Positions 35,497 to 44,596 of a stretch of DNA of 64,000 bases are shown piece after piece. Position 1 is the first letter of the stretch. Each line of letters begins with the position of its first letter. Position numbers and translations under genes: made by a program. Source of the DNA: JAHQVI01 sp963749875 (GTDB lineage: Bacteria > Pseudomonadota > Alphaproteobacteria > Rhizobiales > Rhodomicrobiaceae); assembly GCA_963749875.1 (NCBI GenBank), contig CAVVOX010000004.1, forward strand, positions 310,001-374,000. The letters are read 5' to 3'. The notes under the pieces are model-generated. The model did no database searches, had not been told where the DNA came from, and saw only the letters and a program-made list of their open reading frames with translations.

Positions 35497-35883
35497 GTCT
35501 GTCCTCTCGATACGAAGATGGTTGCAGCGCTCAAAAAAGCGTTAATCGCAAATTCTGCCTAACTTGCGGCAACTGACCTGGTCACTCTTTATCGTCATGC
35601 AGGAGCAAGCGCAAAGATTCATTCGGGCGTCCGAGAAGACACAGGAGGGCATTTCCAGCCGGAATGCGCGCGTTGACAAGGATTGACGCCCCTCTTATCT
35701 CTGCTTTTGCGAAATTGTCGGCCTTCAACTGACCGCTTTGCCCCCATATTTAAACAATCGTGTAGGAATTCCCGGACGCGAGAAATGTGGGTCATGTGGG
35801 CGCTACCTAGCGATACGAAAGCCGGTATCCGATTCCTGTCCGTCAGCCTGCTCGGTTGGGTCTGGCGTCTTTGAGGCATTGCA
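35497..35883. other. divergent promoter region between the parvulin gene and secA
   Basis: 387 bp without a gene. It must contain promoters for both directions. I see no clear secM-like ORF, RNA element or strong hairpin; the open frames crossing it are short and have no family resemblance. Confidence 0.5.
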
Positions 35884-38703
35884 ATGGTATCTATAGCGAC
35901 GCTCGCCAGCAAAATCTTCGGCACCTCGAACGAACGTAAGCTCAAGGCTTATGACGGGCGGGTCGCGGCAATCAATGCCCTGGAACCCGAGGTCGAGGCG
36001 CTTTCCGACGATGCGCTGCGCGCCAGAACGGACGCCTTCCGGGAAGAGCTGCGCCAGGGCAAGTCGCTCGACGATGTTCTTGTTCCCGCCTTCGCCACCG
36101 TGCGCGAGGCCGCCAAGCGAGCGCTGGGCCAGCGCCATTACGACGTTCAGCTCGTCGGCGGCATGGTGCTTCACGAAGGCAGGATCGCCGAAATGAAAAC
36201 CGGCGAGGGTAAAACGCTCGTCGCCACGCTGGCGGTCTATCTGAATGCGCTCGCCGGACGCGGCGTTCACGTCGTCACCGTCAACGATTACCTGGCCCGC
36301 CGCGACGCCGAATGGATGGGCGCCATCTATAAGTTTCTCGGGATGACGGTCGGCGTCATTCTGCATGAGCTCGATGACGAGCAGCGCCGGCAAGCCTATG
36401 CCTGCGACATCGCCTACGGCACCAACAATGAATTCGGCTTCGATTATCTCCGCGACAATATGAAATACTCCACCGCCGAAATGGTGCAGTTCGGCGGTCG
36501 CGATCCCGGGCTTGCGGGCCATGCCTATGCGATCGTCGACGAGGTCGACTCCATTCTCATCGACGAGGCGCGCACGCCGCTCATCATTTCCGGCCCGGTC
36601 GAGGACCGCACCGAGCTCTACAACGCCGTCAACTCGATCATCCCTCAGCTTCAGGACCAAGACTTTGAGCTCGACGAGAAGATGCGCACCGTCACGCTGA
36701 CGGAATTGGGCAATGAGCGCGTCGAGCAGTTGCTGCATGAACGCGGCGTGCTGGAAGAGAAGTCCTCGCTCTACGACATCGAGAACGTCTCCTACGTCCA
36801 TCACGTCAATTCGGCGCTGAAGGCCCACAAGCTCTTCCTGCGCGACCGCGATTACATCGTGCGCCACGACAAGGTCGTCATCATCGACGAGTTCACCGGC
36901 CGGATGATGGAGGGCCGCCGCTATTCGGAAGGCCTGCACCAGGCGCTCGAAGCCAAGGAAGAGGTCCAGATCCAGCCGGAAAACCAGACGCTCGCCTCGA
37001 TCACCTTCCAGAACTATTTCCGGCTCTACGACAAGCTTGCCGGCATGACCGGCACCGCGCTGACGGAGGCCGGCGAATTCGGCGACATTTACGGGCTGGA
37101 GGTCATCGAGGTTCCGACCAACCGGCCGATGATCCGCGCGGATCATCACGATGAGGTCTACCGGACGGCGGCGGAGAAATATGTCGCGATCATCGATCTG
37201 ATCAAGGACTGCCGCGAACGGAGCCAGCCGGTCCTCGTCGGCACGACCTCCATCGAAAAGTCCGAAACGCTCGCGGCGGAGCTTAAGAGGCTGAAGATCC
37301 CGCACCAGGTGCTGAATGCGCGTTATCACGAGCAGGAAGCCCATATTATCGCGCAGGCCGGCGTGCCCGGCGCCGTGACCATCGCGACCAACATGGCAGG
37401 CCGCGGCACCGACATTCAGCTTGGCGGCAACCCCGACATGCGGATGCAGACCTGGCTCGCCGAAAAGCGCGAAAAGGGCCACACGCCGGATGAAGCCGAA
37501 ATCACGGCGCAGGTCACGGCCGTGCGCGAGGACATCGAGGAGAAGAAGGCCCAGGCGCTCAAGGCGGGCGGCCTTTACGTGGTCGGCACGGAGCGGCATG
37601 AATCCCGCCGGATCGACAATCAGCTTCGTGGCCGCTCGGGCCGTCAGGGCGATCCCGGCGACAGCAAATTCTTCCTGTCCCTCGAAGACGATCTGATGCG
37701 CATTTTCGGCTCCGACCGCATGGATGGCGTGCTGCGCAAGCTCGGCCTTGAGGAAGGCGAGGCGATCATCCATCCCTGGATCAACCGGGCTCTGGAAAAG
37801 GCGCAGCAGAAGGTCGAAGCGCGCAATTTCGACATGCGCAAGAACATCCTCAAATATGACGATGTGATGAATGACCAGCGCAAGGTCATATTCGAGCAGC
37901 GCATCGAGCTGATGCATAATGACGACGTCAGCGAGACGGTCGTCGATATGCGACGTGAAACGGTCGCGCGGATCGTGGCCGAGCACATCCCGCCGAATGC
38001 CTATGCCGAGCAATGGGACGCCGCCGGCCTTCAGGAAGGCATCAACGGCGTTTTCAATCTCGACCTGCCGATCGTGGAGTGGTCGAAGGAAGAAGGCATT
38101 GCCGACCAGGAGATCCGCGAGCGTCTGATCGAGAAGGCGGACGCCGCCGCGGCGCGCAAGACCGTCGAGCTTGGCCGCGATCTGATGCGGCAGGTCGAAA
38201 AGGGCGTGCTGCTGCAAACGCTCGACCATCTCTGGCGCGAGCATCTGATCATGCTCGAACATTTGCGGCAGGCCGTTGGGCTGCGTGGCTATGCGCAGCG
38301 CGATCCGCTCAATGAATATAAGAGCGAGGCCTTTGCGCTGTTCGAGAATATGCTGCTGCGCCTGCGCATGGCGGTGACGGAGCAGCTCATGCATATCGAG
38401 CTCGCCCCGGACCAGCAATTCGACGTGGAGCCGGAAGAGCTGCCGGAGATGCACGCCTCGCATGTCGATCCGATGACCGGCGATGATGAGCTGGAATTTT
38501 TCGAGGCAGCGACGGGCACGGACGGGCCGCTCCCGGGCAAGCCGGGCCGTGGCGGCGGACCGGCGCCGATCCGCACGCGCAGCAAGGCCGCGGCGGTCGA
38601 TCCGAACGACCAAAGCACCTGGGGCAAAGTCCCGCGCAACGCGCCGTGCCCCTGCGGGTCGGGCAAGAAGTTCAAGCATTGCCACGGCGCGCTTGTAGCT
38701 TGA
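35884..38703 (+). CDS. secA: preprotein translocase ATPase SecA
   Basis: A 939-aa motor that drives proteins through SecYEG. DEAD-type motor 1 with Walker A MKTGEGKTLVATLA and Walker B VDEVDSILIDEARTP; preprotein cross-linking region; motor 2 with GTTSIEKSE, TNMAGRGTDIQLGGNPD and the arginine finger RSGRQGDPGDSKF; then the helical scaffold and wing domains. The C-terminal tail carries a complete zinc-binding, SecB-interacting motif CPCGSGKKFKHCHG. Length normal. ATG 35884. It is monocistronic, with the long repeat copy B behind it. Confidence 0.97.
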   Translation: MVSIATLASKIFGTSNERKLKAYDGRVAAINALEPEVEALSDDALRARTDAFREELRQGKSLDDVLVPAFATVREAAKRALGQRHYDVQLVGGMVLHEGRIAEMKTGEGKTLVATLAVYLNALAGRGVHVVTVNDYLARRDAEWMGAIYKFLGMTVGVILHELDDEQRRQAYACDIAYGTNNEFGFDYLRDNMKYSTAEMVQFGGRDPGLAGHAYAIVDEVDSILIDEARTPLIISGPVEDRTELYNAVNSIIPQLQDQDFELDEKMRTVTLTELGNERVEQLLHERGVLEEKSSLYDIENVSYVHHVNSALKAHKLFLRDRDYIVRHDKVVIIDEFTGRMMEGRRYSEGLHQALEAKEEVQIQPENQTLASITFQNYFRLYDKLAGMTGTALTEAGEFGDIYGLEVIEVPTNRPMIRADHHDEVYRTAAEKYVAIIDLIKDCRERSQPVLVGTTSIEKSETLAAELKRLKIPHQVLNARYHEQEAHIIAQAGVPGAVTIATNMAGRGTDIQLGGNPDMRMQTWLAEKREKGHTPDEAEITAQVTAVREDIEEKKAQALKAGGLYVVGTERHESRRIDNQLRGRSGRQGDPGDSKFFLSLEDDLMRIFGSDRMDGVLRKLGLEEGEAIIHPWINRALEKAQQKVEARNFDMRKNILKYDDVMNDQRKVIFEQRIELMHNDDVSETVVDMRRETVARIVAEHIPPNAYAEQWDAAGLQEGINGVFNLDLPIVEWSKEEGIADQEIRERLIEKADAAAARKTVELGRDLMRQVEKGVLLQTLDHLWREHLIMLEHLRQAVGLRGYAQRDPLNEYKSEAFALFENMLLRLRMAVTEQLMHIELAPDQQFDVEPEELPEMHASHVDPMTGDDELEFFEAATGTDGPLPGKPGRGGGPAPIRTRSKAAAVDPNDQSTWGKVPRNAPCPCGSGKKFKHCHGALVA

Positions 38704-38748
38704 TCGGCAGGTTCCGGGGCGTCGCGGCCAGTTCCTGACGCTGATGCG

Positions 38749-38922
38749 GGATCAATTTGAACGGAAACGGTTCCCCCAAATTCAGCCGAAATCCCCGTGA
38801 AAACGGGGATCCAGTACTCTGCAGAGACAGCTCTATACCGGATGCCCGCTCCCCGCCTCCACGGGGACAAGCTTCGCGGGCATTTCGAAGCTGTTGTCTC
38901 CGATGAAACCGATCGTGCGCTA
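38749..38922. repeat. long dispersed repeat, copy B
   Basis: Second copy of the 172-bp repeat at 20431-20602, same orientation, with roughly ten substitutions and a 2-bp length difference. It carries the same two hairpins. Its right-end CTA (38920-38922) is the complement of the stop codon of the minus-strand L,D-transpeptidase gene. Confidence 0.88.
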
Positions 38923-39829
38923 ACTCTGGGCCGGCGGCTCGGATGCGGGGCAGAAGCGGCGCAAGGGAGGCGCGCTTGCCGCGGCCGGATCGCCGGGGCG
39001 CGCGGCGTATTTTCCCTCGCATAAGCTGATCTCGGGTGGAATATGCGTCCGCTCGAAGAGCGCGTATCCCGGCTGGAGCTCCCGCCAGAATGCCGCCCAT
39101 CGATGGTCCGCATAGGCCCGCAGCCGCGCCTTGGTCAGGCGGAACGGAAAGACCTGCACGGCGAACCGCGCCTGCCCGCCGTCGAGCGCCGCCGTCAGCA
39201 GATCCCATAATTCATCAATGACGCCGTTCGTCATCGCATAGCACCCGATGGATGAGCAGCCGCCATGGACCATCAGATAGGCGCCGGTGCGCCCATGCGC
39301 GCGGTCGTAGAGATTGGGAAAGCCGAGATTGAAGGAGCGGTGCCAGCGGCTGTTCGGATTGAGCTGCGCCCTCGACACGGTGTAAAAGCCCTCCGGCGCC
39401 TGGTGATCGCCGATTTTCAGCTTCGGTCCGAGCCGTCCCGACCAGTAGCAGATCGGATAGCTGGCGAAATGCACGAAGCGTTCGCCGCGCTTCATCCAGA
39501 GTTCCAGCATCAGCTCGCTCTTGACGATCCGCACGAAAATCGGACTGCCGCGGCGGAGACCGGCGGCGGCGAGCCGTGCATCCAGCCGGGCAAGGTCCGG
39601 CGTGCCGGGGAGCTGATAGCCGAGACCGTAGTGAACCCGCTGATTTCAGATGCCGGGTCGCCATCCATACGCGATCGAGAGATCGGTACCAGGGCTGCGG
39701 ATAGGCCATGAAGGCAATGCCGAGCGCGGCGGCGAGAATGAGCAGGACAATGAGCAGGCGCCTCAGCATGACGGCCGCATTCTTCCGCCCTTTCCTCGCG
39801 TGATCAATCAAATCCTGGCTGGATTCCAC
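38920..39829 (-). pseudogene. YafK-type L,D-transpeptidase, split by one frameshift
   Basis: First of two neighbouring murein L,D-transpeptidase family genes. The N-terminal frame gives a signal anchor (LRRLLIVLLILAAALGIAF) up to VWMATRHLK. Near 39643-39646 the frame shifts by one base; the next frame reads QRVHYGLGYQLPGTPDLA, then IFVRIVKSELMLELW, and continues through the catalytic YkuD/YafK motif HGGCSSIGCYAMTNG (nucleophilic Cys in SIGCY) to the end. Restored length is about 280 aa if the ATG at 39769 is used. It resembles the intact gene at 39956-41233 (APEGFYTV, NPNS, VFPFRLT are shared), so the pair looks like an old duplication. Stop TAG lies in repeat copy B. Confidence 0.8.
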
Positions 39830-39955
39830 CGCGGGAATGTGCGGCCGTCTCGCGCAAATTACTGAGAAGTCTTTTCACTTGGCGTCGCGCGGGACAAAGC
39901 GGAGCGGAGATCCGGGGAAGCCGTCACTTTCAAACCGGCCGATTATGCTTCGAGC

Positions 39956-41233
39956 TCACCGGTTCGGAACGAGCATGTCCCCCTTGCTCGATTCCTGAAC
40001 GTTGTTGAGCCCCGGCTCTTTGTCCTCCGGCTTCGCCTCCACAACACGTTCGCCGGTCCCCTTCTTTGCGTCCTTCGAGTCTTCGGCAGGCGCATCGGTG
40101 GACACCGCCGCCGTGGGCGCGAAATCGCTGCCATCCGGCGCGGACTGCGTCGCGTCAGGGCTCCGCGAAGCGACAAAGCCGGCCGGAATGATAGGCCGTC
40201 CCCGTCTTTCGGCCGAGGGCTTCGGCTCGCTGGAGCGCGCCGTCACGACCGGCTGTGACGATACTACGCCGCGGCTGGGCCTCTCCGTCGCCTTACGCTG
40301 CGGCTCGGAGGCGCTCGCCGCCGGGACTGGCGCGGGCACGCGGGCCTGATTGGGCTCAATATTGGCCGCGAGACGGCCCGTTGCGGGCGTCGTGGCCTCC
40401 GGTGCCTTGGCCTCGATCAGCTGTCTGTCGCCGCCGAACGGCGTGAACGGCTTGCCCGGCACGCGGCGATAGGCCGGGCAGGTCGAAGCCGGGTCCGGCC
40501 TGGCGACATGGCCGAGGAATTCGGCGTTGACCAGATATTGCCTGGAGCAGACCGTCACCTTGGGCGGAATACGGGTCAGGTCGAAATCGTCATAGCCGAC
40601 CTTCAGCGTCTTCCAGAAGCGGTACCACTTGCTCTTGCGGTGGCGCTTCATATTCGCGTCCGTCATGCGGAACGGGAAGACGTGAACGTTGAACTTCTCC
40701 TGGCCGCCGCGGAACGCCTCGCGCGCGAGCCCGTAGATCTCCTCGATCAGCGCGTCGGTCATCGCAAAGCAGCCGGCCGAGCGGCAATCGCCATGCACCA
40801 TCAGCGCGCTGCCGGTGTGGCCATTCACTTTGTCATAGCTGTTCGGATAGCCCAGATTGAAGGCGAGGTGGAACTGGCTGTTCGGGTTCATCTGACCCGG
40901 CGTCACCGTGTAGAAGCCTTCAGGCGCCTGCTTGTCGCCCTCCACGACCTTCGGACCCAGCTCGCCGGACCAGGTGCAGATCGGGTAGGTCTTGAAATGA
41001 TAATAGCGGCCGTCGGATTTCTGCTTCCAGATCTCAAGCTCCGACTCTTCCTTGAAGATCCGGACGAGAATCGGCTCTTCCTGAGTCATGCCCTTCTTGG
41101 CCAGCATGACCTGCGTCGCTGCGGGAAGCTGCTTCAGCGCCGGCACGATATCGCCGCCGCCCAGCGGACAACCGCCGAGCCAAACCGACAGACTCGCCGC
41201 ACACGCTAGACGGACTAAATTCCTAATCGACAT
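39956..41233 (-). CDS. YafK-type L,D-transpeptidase lipoprotein with long C-terminal tail
   Basis: A 425-aa predicted lipoprotein: signal peptide with lipobox LGGC, acylated Cys22. Catalytic domain at about residues 60-260, with the family segments YPICTWSGELGPK, APEGFYTVTPGQMNPNS and the active site HGDCRSAGCFAMTD. Such enzymes form or cut cross-links, or attach/detach proteins, in peptidoglycan. From about residue 285 a long Pro/Ala/Glu/Lys-rich tail follows, low in complexity and likely disordered; it may reach into the murein layer. Start 41233 has AAGGGG 8 nt upstream. Neighbour of a frameshifted paralogue. Confidence 0.88.
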   Translation of the reverse strand: MSIRNLVRLACAASLSVWLGGCPLGGGDIVPALKQLPAATQVMLAKKGMTQEEPILVRIFKEESELEIWKQKSDGRYYHFKTYPICTWSGELGPKVVEGDKQAPEGFYTVTPGQMNPNSQFHLAFNLGYPNSYDKVNGHTGSALMVHGDCRSAGCFAMTDALIEEIYGLAREAFRGGQEKFNVHVFPFRMTDANMKRHRKSKWYRFWKTLKVGYDDFDLTRIPPKVTVCSRQYLVNAEFLGHVARPDPASTCPAYRRVPGKPFTPFGGDRQLIEAKAPEATTPATGRLAANIEPNQARVPAPVPAASASEPQRKATERPSRGVVSSQPVVTARSSEPKPSAERRGRPIIPAGFVASRSPDATQSAPDGSDFAPTAAVSTDAPAEDSKDAKKGTGERVVEAKPEDKEPGLNNVQESSKGDMLVPNR

Positions 41234-41400
41234 ATGTGGTGCCCCTTGCACGCGCCGAGAAGATCCGCTTATCGTGTTGAAATCCCGTTAACCACGCCCA
41301 TAACAGACGGCAACAAACTGATTCGCAAGCCAATTCCATAGGCTAGGGGAAAAGCGGCGGCTTTTTGGCAAAAGCCACAGTTTCTTCGGCCTTGGGACAG

Positions 41401-41424
41401 TTGGACGCGGGAACAGTTGCGCTA
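41401..41424. repeat. half copy of the TAGCGC repeat at the accA end
   Basis: TTGGACGCGGGAACAGTTGC followed by GCTA matches only the right half of the palindromic repeats (compare TTGGACGCG...GTTGCGCTA at 32742-32760). Its CTA at 41422-41424 is the complement of the accA stop codon. Confidence 0.7.
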
Positions 41425-42378
41425 AAGCGTCCGTCCCATCGCCAGAAATTTTGCACGCCGGGCTTCGCGGATATCCTCGCCCTCCATCCCGTCATATTCC
41501 CTGAGCGCCCGTTCGACCATATTGCCGGTGATCCGCATGATCGCGGTCCTGTCCCGGTGCGCGCCGCCCAGCGGCTCGGTGATGATCACGTCGATAATCC
41601 CCATTTGCGCCAGGTCCTGCGCCGTGATCTTCATATTCGTCGCGGCATCCTGCGCGCGGGCCGAATCCCGCCACAGGATCGATGCGGCGGCCTCGGGCGA
41701 GGCGACCGTGTAAATTGCGTGCTCCAGCATCAGCACTTTGTTCGCCGTGGCGATGGCGACGGCGCCGCCCGACCCGCCTTCGCCGATGACGGCGGCGATG
41801 ATCGGGACCGTCGATGACAGGCAGCAATCGATCGAGCGGGCGATGGCCTCGGCCTGGCCCCGCTCTTCCGCGCCGATGCCCGGATAGGCGCCTGCCGTGT
41901 CGACGAAGGTAATGACCGGAATGCCGAATTTGTCCGCCAGCTTCATCAGCCGAACCGCCTTGCGATACCCCTCCGGGCGGGCCATGCCGAAATTATGCTC
42001 CAGGCGCGTTTCGGTATCGCTCCCCTTCTCATTGCCGATGACGACCACGGACCGGCCGCGGAACCGTCCGACACCGCCAATGATGGCCTTGTCTTCGCCG
42101 TAGTAACGGTCGCCGGCGAGCGGGACGAAATCCTCGATCAGCGCCTCGATATAGTCGAGGCAATGGGGGCGTTCGGGATGACGGGCGACCTGGGTCTTCT
42201 GCCAGGGCGTCAGCTTGGCATAGGTCTCTTCAAGAGCCGTTTTGGCCTTTTCCTCAAGTAGCTTGACTTCATCGTCGATCGAAACCGAGCTGTCCTCGGT
42301 CTTGAGCGACTTCAAGTCCTCGATCTTGCTTTCCAGCTCAGCGATCGGTTTTTCAAAATCGAGATAGGTGCGTATCAT
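41422..42378 (-). CDS. accA: acetyl-CoA carboxylase carboxyltransferase subunit alpha
   Basis: A 318-aa subunit of acetyl-CoA carboxylase, first committed step of fatty-acid synthesis; partners are AccD, AccB and AccC (not in the window). Family signature at the start (TYLDFEKPIAELESKI), then DRYYGEDKAIIGGVGRFRG, the active-site-forming FVDTAGAYPGIGAEERGQ and GEGGSGGAVAIATANKVLM. The start at 42378 fits the family N-terminus and has GGAAAG upstream; the open frame continues to 42471 without resemblance. It follows xerD on the same strand by about 120 bp. Confidence 0.95.
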   Translation of the reverse strand: MIRTYLDFEKPIAELESKIEDLKSLKTEDSSVSIDDEVKLLEEKAKTALEETYAKLTPWQKTQVARHPERPHCLDYIEALIEDFVPLAGDRYYGEDKAIIGGVGRFRGRSVVVIGNEKGSDTETRLEHNFGMARPEGYRKAVRLMKLADKFGIPVITFVDTAGAYPGIGAEERGQAEAIARSIDCCLSSTVPIIAAVIGEGGSGGAVAIATANKVLMLEHAIYTVASPEAAASILWRDSARAQDAATNMKITAQDLAQMGIIDVIITEPLGGAHRDRTAIMRITGNMVERALREYDGMEGEDIREARRAKFLAMGRTL

Positions 42379-42496
42379 CATCTGCTTTCCGCCGGCGAGA
42401 GCGGGGGATGCCTTCACAGCGAATAACGGCCTTGTTTGCGCTAAGTGGCGATCGATCAGCGATGATGTCAAGTTGCTTGTTTGGCAGGCGCTTTTT

Positions 42497-43489
42497 CTAA
42501 GTTCCCGTGCGGGCCCGCGTGCTTAGCGGATGATGCTCATGCACGACCCGGCGTAGATGGCCTTCGCGCAAATGGGTGTAGACCTGGGTCGTGGCGATAT
42601 CGGCATGGCCAAGCAGTTTCTGGACGGACCGGAGATCCGCGCCGCGCTCGATCAGATGACTGGCAAATGCGTGGCGCAGAACGTGCGGTGAGACACGGCT
42701 CGGCTCGATATCGGCGTCTTTGGCGAGAACCTTCAGCTCCTGGGCGAGCCTTTGCCGGGTCAGGTGCCCTCGCTGTCCCCAGGATGGAAAGAGCCAGCGC
42801 GATTCATTGCCGCTTCCGTTGGTGTGGCCGTCTCTGGAAGCGGCCGCGTCGCGCTCCTGAAGATAGAGCGCGAGCGCTTCCTGCGCGGCGGGATTGATCG
42901 GAACCACGCGCTGTCGTCCGCCCTTGCCCTCGATCGTCAAGGTCCGTTCATCGCCGATCAGAGCGGAGCGCGGCAGGGCGACGAGCTCGGAGACGCGCAT
43001 TCCCGTCGCATAAAGGATTTCGAGCAGGCAATAGAGCCGCAGCGCTTTCGAGCGCTGGCCGTCCCGGGCTCCCTCGACCCTCCGCCGCGCGGTCTCGAGG
43101 AGACGGTCGACCTCATCGACCGAAAGCGTTTTCGGCAGCGGAGCCTCGCGCTTCGGCCCGCCGACCATGCCTGATGGGTCATCAGAGCGAATGCCGTCGG
43201 CAATCAGGAAGCGGTAAAACTGTTTCAACGCGGAGAGCCGCCTGGCGCGGGAAGAGGCGGCAAGCCCCTCCTCGACCATTTGCCCGACGAAATTTACGAT
43301 GTCTTCGGCGAGCGCGGTTTCCAAAATCCGATCCCGCGCATTCACAAAGTGCGCAAAATGCGCCAGATCGCGTGAATATGCGTCGAGCGTGTTCGCGGAC
43401 GCGCCACGTTCGGCGCTCAACATGTCCATAAATCGCTCAACGATAGCCGGCTTCGTCGCGCCCCGACCTTGCCCCCGGGTCCGATCCAT
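42497..43489 (-). CDS. xerD: tyrosine recombinase XerD
   Basis: A 330-aa site-specific recombinase resolving chromosome dimers at dif with XerC. N-terminal SAM-like domain (FMDMLSAERGASANTLDAYS, then RDLAHF) and the catalytic domain with Arg in YATGMRVSELVAL, Lys in EGKGGRQRVVP, HxxR in SPHVLRHAFASHL, His in LLGHADIATT and the nucleophile Tyr in TQVYTHL. Length is slightly above usual because of an insertion near residues 235-250 (DAAASRDGHTNGSGNES). The genome position next to accA and divergent from aroK is the standard Hyphomicrobiales arrangement and supports XerD over XerC or a mobile integrase. Confidence 0.93.
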   Translation of the reverse strand: MDRTRGQGRGATKPAIVERFMDMLSAERGASANTLDAYSRDLAHFAHFVNARDRILETALAEDIVNFVGQMVEEGLAASSRARRLSALKQFYRFLIADGIRSDDPSGMVGGPKREAPLPKTLSVDEVDRLLETARRRVEGARDGQRSKALRLYCLLEILYATGMRVSELVALPRSALIGDERTLTIEGKGGRQRVVPINPAAQEALALYLQERDAAASRDGHTNGSGNESRWLFPSWGQRGHLTRQRLAQELKVLAKDADIEPSRVSPHVLRHAFASHLIERGADLRSVQKLLGHADIATTQVYTHLREGHLRRVVHEHHPLSTRARTGT

Positions 43490-43665
43490 AGCTGCCACCC
43501 CTAATTCTTAGGGCTCCTCGACACAGCTCCACCTGATACCGTGAAAAAGTTAACCGCTAGGTTACTTCTTGGCTACACGGATCCACGGCAAGACTTGGCT
43601 AGGAACGCCCCTGCCCCAACTCAAAGGTTATACAATGAAGCAAGCGACCCAATAGATACGGTGCG

Positions 43666-43806
43666 CTATTGCACCCTCAAATTCCGTACGACTTTCGAAA
43701 TCTCCTTAGGCTCAGGCTGGAAATATTTAGCCAGTACATACATACTTCCATAAAAAAGCCCGACCAGAAGGCCGCACGTTGTTAGAAAACGTATCAAACT
43801 CGGCAT
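43666..43806 (-). CDS. 46-aa single-pass membrane protein upstream of xerD
   Basis: Translating the minus strand gives 46 residues starting PSLIRFLTTCGLLVGLFYG after the Met, then MYVLAKYFQPEPKEISKVV, ending at TAG (43666). It has one N-terminal membrane helix (about residues 4-26) and a short basic tail. RBS AAAGGA lies about 12 nt before the ATG at 43806. The helix followed by a PEP-x-E segment reminds me of a small conserved alphaproteobacterial protein encoded between aroK and xerD; this is recollection, not a search. It is too short for most gene callers. Local DNA is poorer in GC than its surroundings, common for membrane microproteins. Function unknown. Confidence 0.65.
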   Translation of the reverse strand: MPSLIRFLTTCGLLVGLFYGSMYVLAKYFQPEPKEISKVVRNLRVQ

Positions 43807-43996
43807 CGTCTTATTGCATCCTTTGTGATTATCCTACGGATATTGGCAGTATTATGGCCTGAAGCAAAGACGTCGTGATTTGTCAAGGGGATGGAAGCCA
43901 CTCTCAGCGAAGATTGACACATTCGCTTCCGCCGGGCGAATAGTAAAGTGGGAAAATTTCGGGAGGGTCCCGGCATGAGGGAGGAACGGGAATAGC

Positions 43997-44596
43997 GTGA
44001 CGTGTTCGCTTGAAACGACCCGGCAATATGCCGAGAAACGGCCGCTGGTGCTGATCGGTCTAATGGGCGCGGGCAAGACCTCCATCGGCAAGCGCCTGGC
44101 GGCGGCGCTGGATGTTCCATTCGCGGATGCCGATCAGGAAATCGAAAAGGCGGCCGGAAAAGCGATCAACGACATCTTCGAAGAGGATGGCGAAGCTTTT
44201 TTTCGTGATGGCGAGCGCCGTGTCATAGCGCGCCTCCTGGGTGATGGAGGCAAGGTGCTGGCGACCGGCGGAGGCGCCTTCATGAATGAGGAGACACGCT
44301 GGACCATTGCCGATTGCGGGATTTCCATCTGGCTGAAAGCCGATCTCGATCTGCTCATGAACCGGGTCTCAAGGCGCGATACGCGTCCGCTGCTTCGTGC
44401 TGAGAACCCGCGGGCGGTCATGCAGAAATTGATCGAAGAGCGCTATCCCGTTTACGCACAAGCCGATATCACCATCGTTAGCCGCGAAGTGGCTCACGAC
44501 GTGATCGTTAATGAGATCATCGACGCCGTCGCCAATTGCAGCAAGTGCAAGTCGGCGCAGGATTGGACCGTTGGAACGGGAGGCGACGCTGCATAA
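43997..44596 (+). CDS. aroK: shikimate kinase
   Basis: A 199-aa kinase phosphorylating shikimate in aromatic amino-acid synthesis. Walker A GLMGAGKTSIGKRLA, the shikimate-binding DADQEIEKAAG and the family motif VLATGGGAFMN, plus the lid region RRDTRPLL, are all present. GTG start at 43997 with GGGAGGAA upstream. The C-terminal 20 residues beyond DAVAN are not conserved-looking and overlap the start region of aroB. Operon with aroB. Confidence 0.95.
   Translation: MTCSLETTRQYAEKRPLVLIGLMGAGKTSIGKRLAAALDVPFADADQEIEKAAGKAINDIFEEDGEAFFRDGERRVIARLLGDGGKVLATGGGAFMNEETRWTIADCGISIWLKADLDLLMNRVSRRDTRPLLRAENPRAVMQKLIEERYPVYAQADITIVSREVAHDVIVNEIIDAVANCSKCKSAQDWTVGTGGDAA

Noticed and set aside
35803..38685. 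Long minus-strand frame opposite secA (about 960 codons)
   Set aside because: Mirror image of a highly expressed GC-rich gene; no motifs, and secA on the plus strand is unambiguous.
43541..43753. 70-codon plus-strand frame between xerD and aroK
   Set aside because: It overlaps the better-supported 46-aa minus-strand gene, has no RBS and no hydrophobic or conserved pattern.
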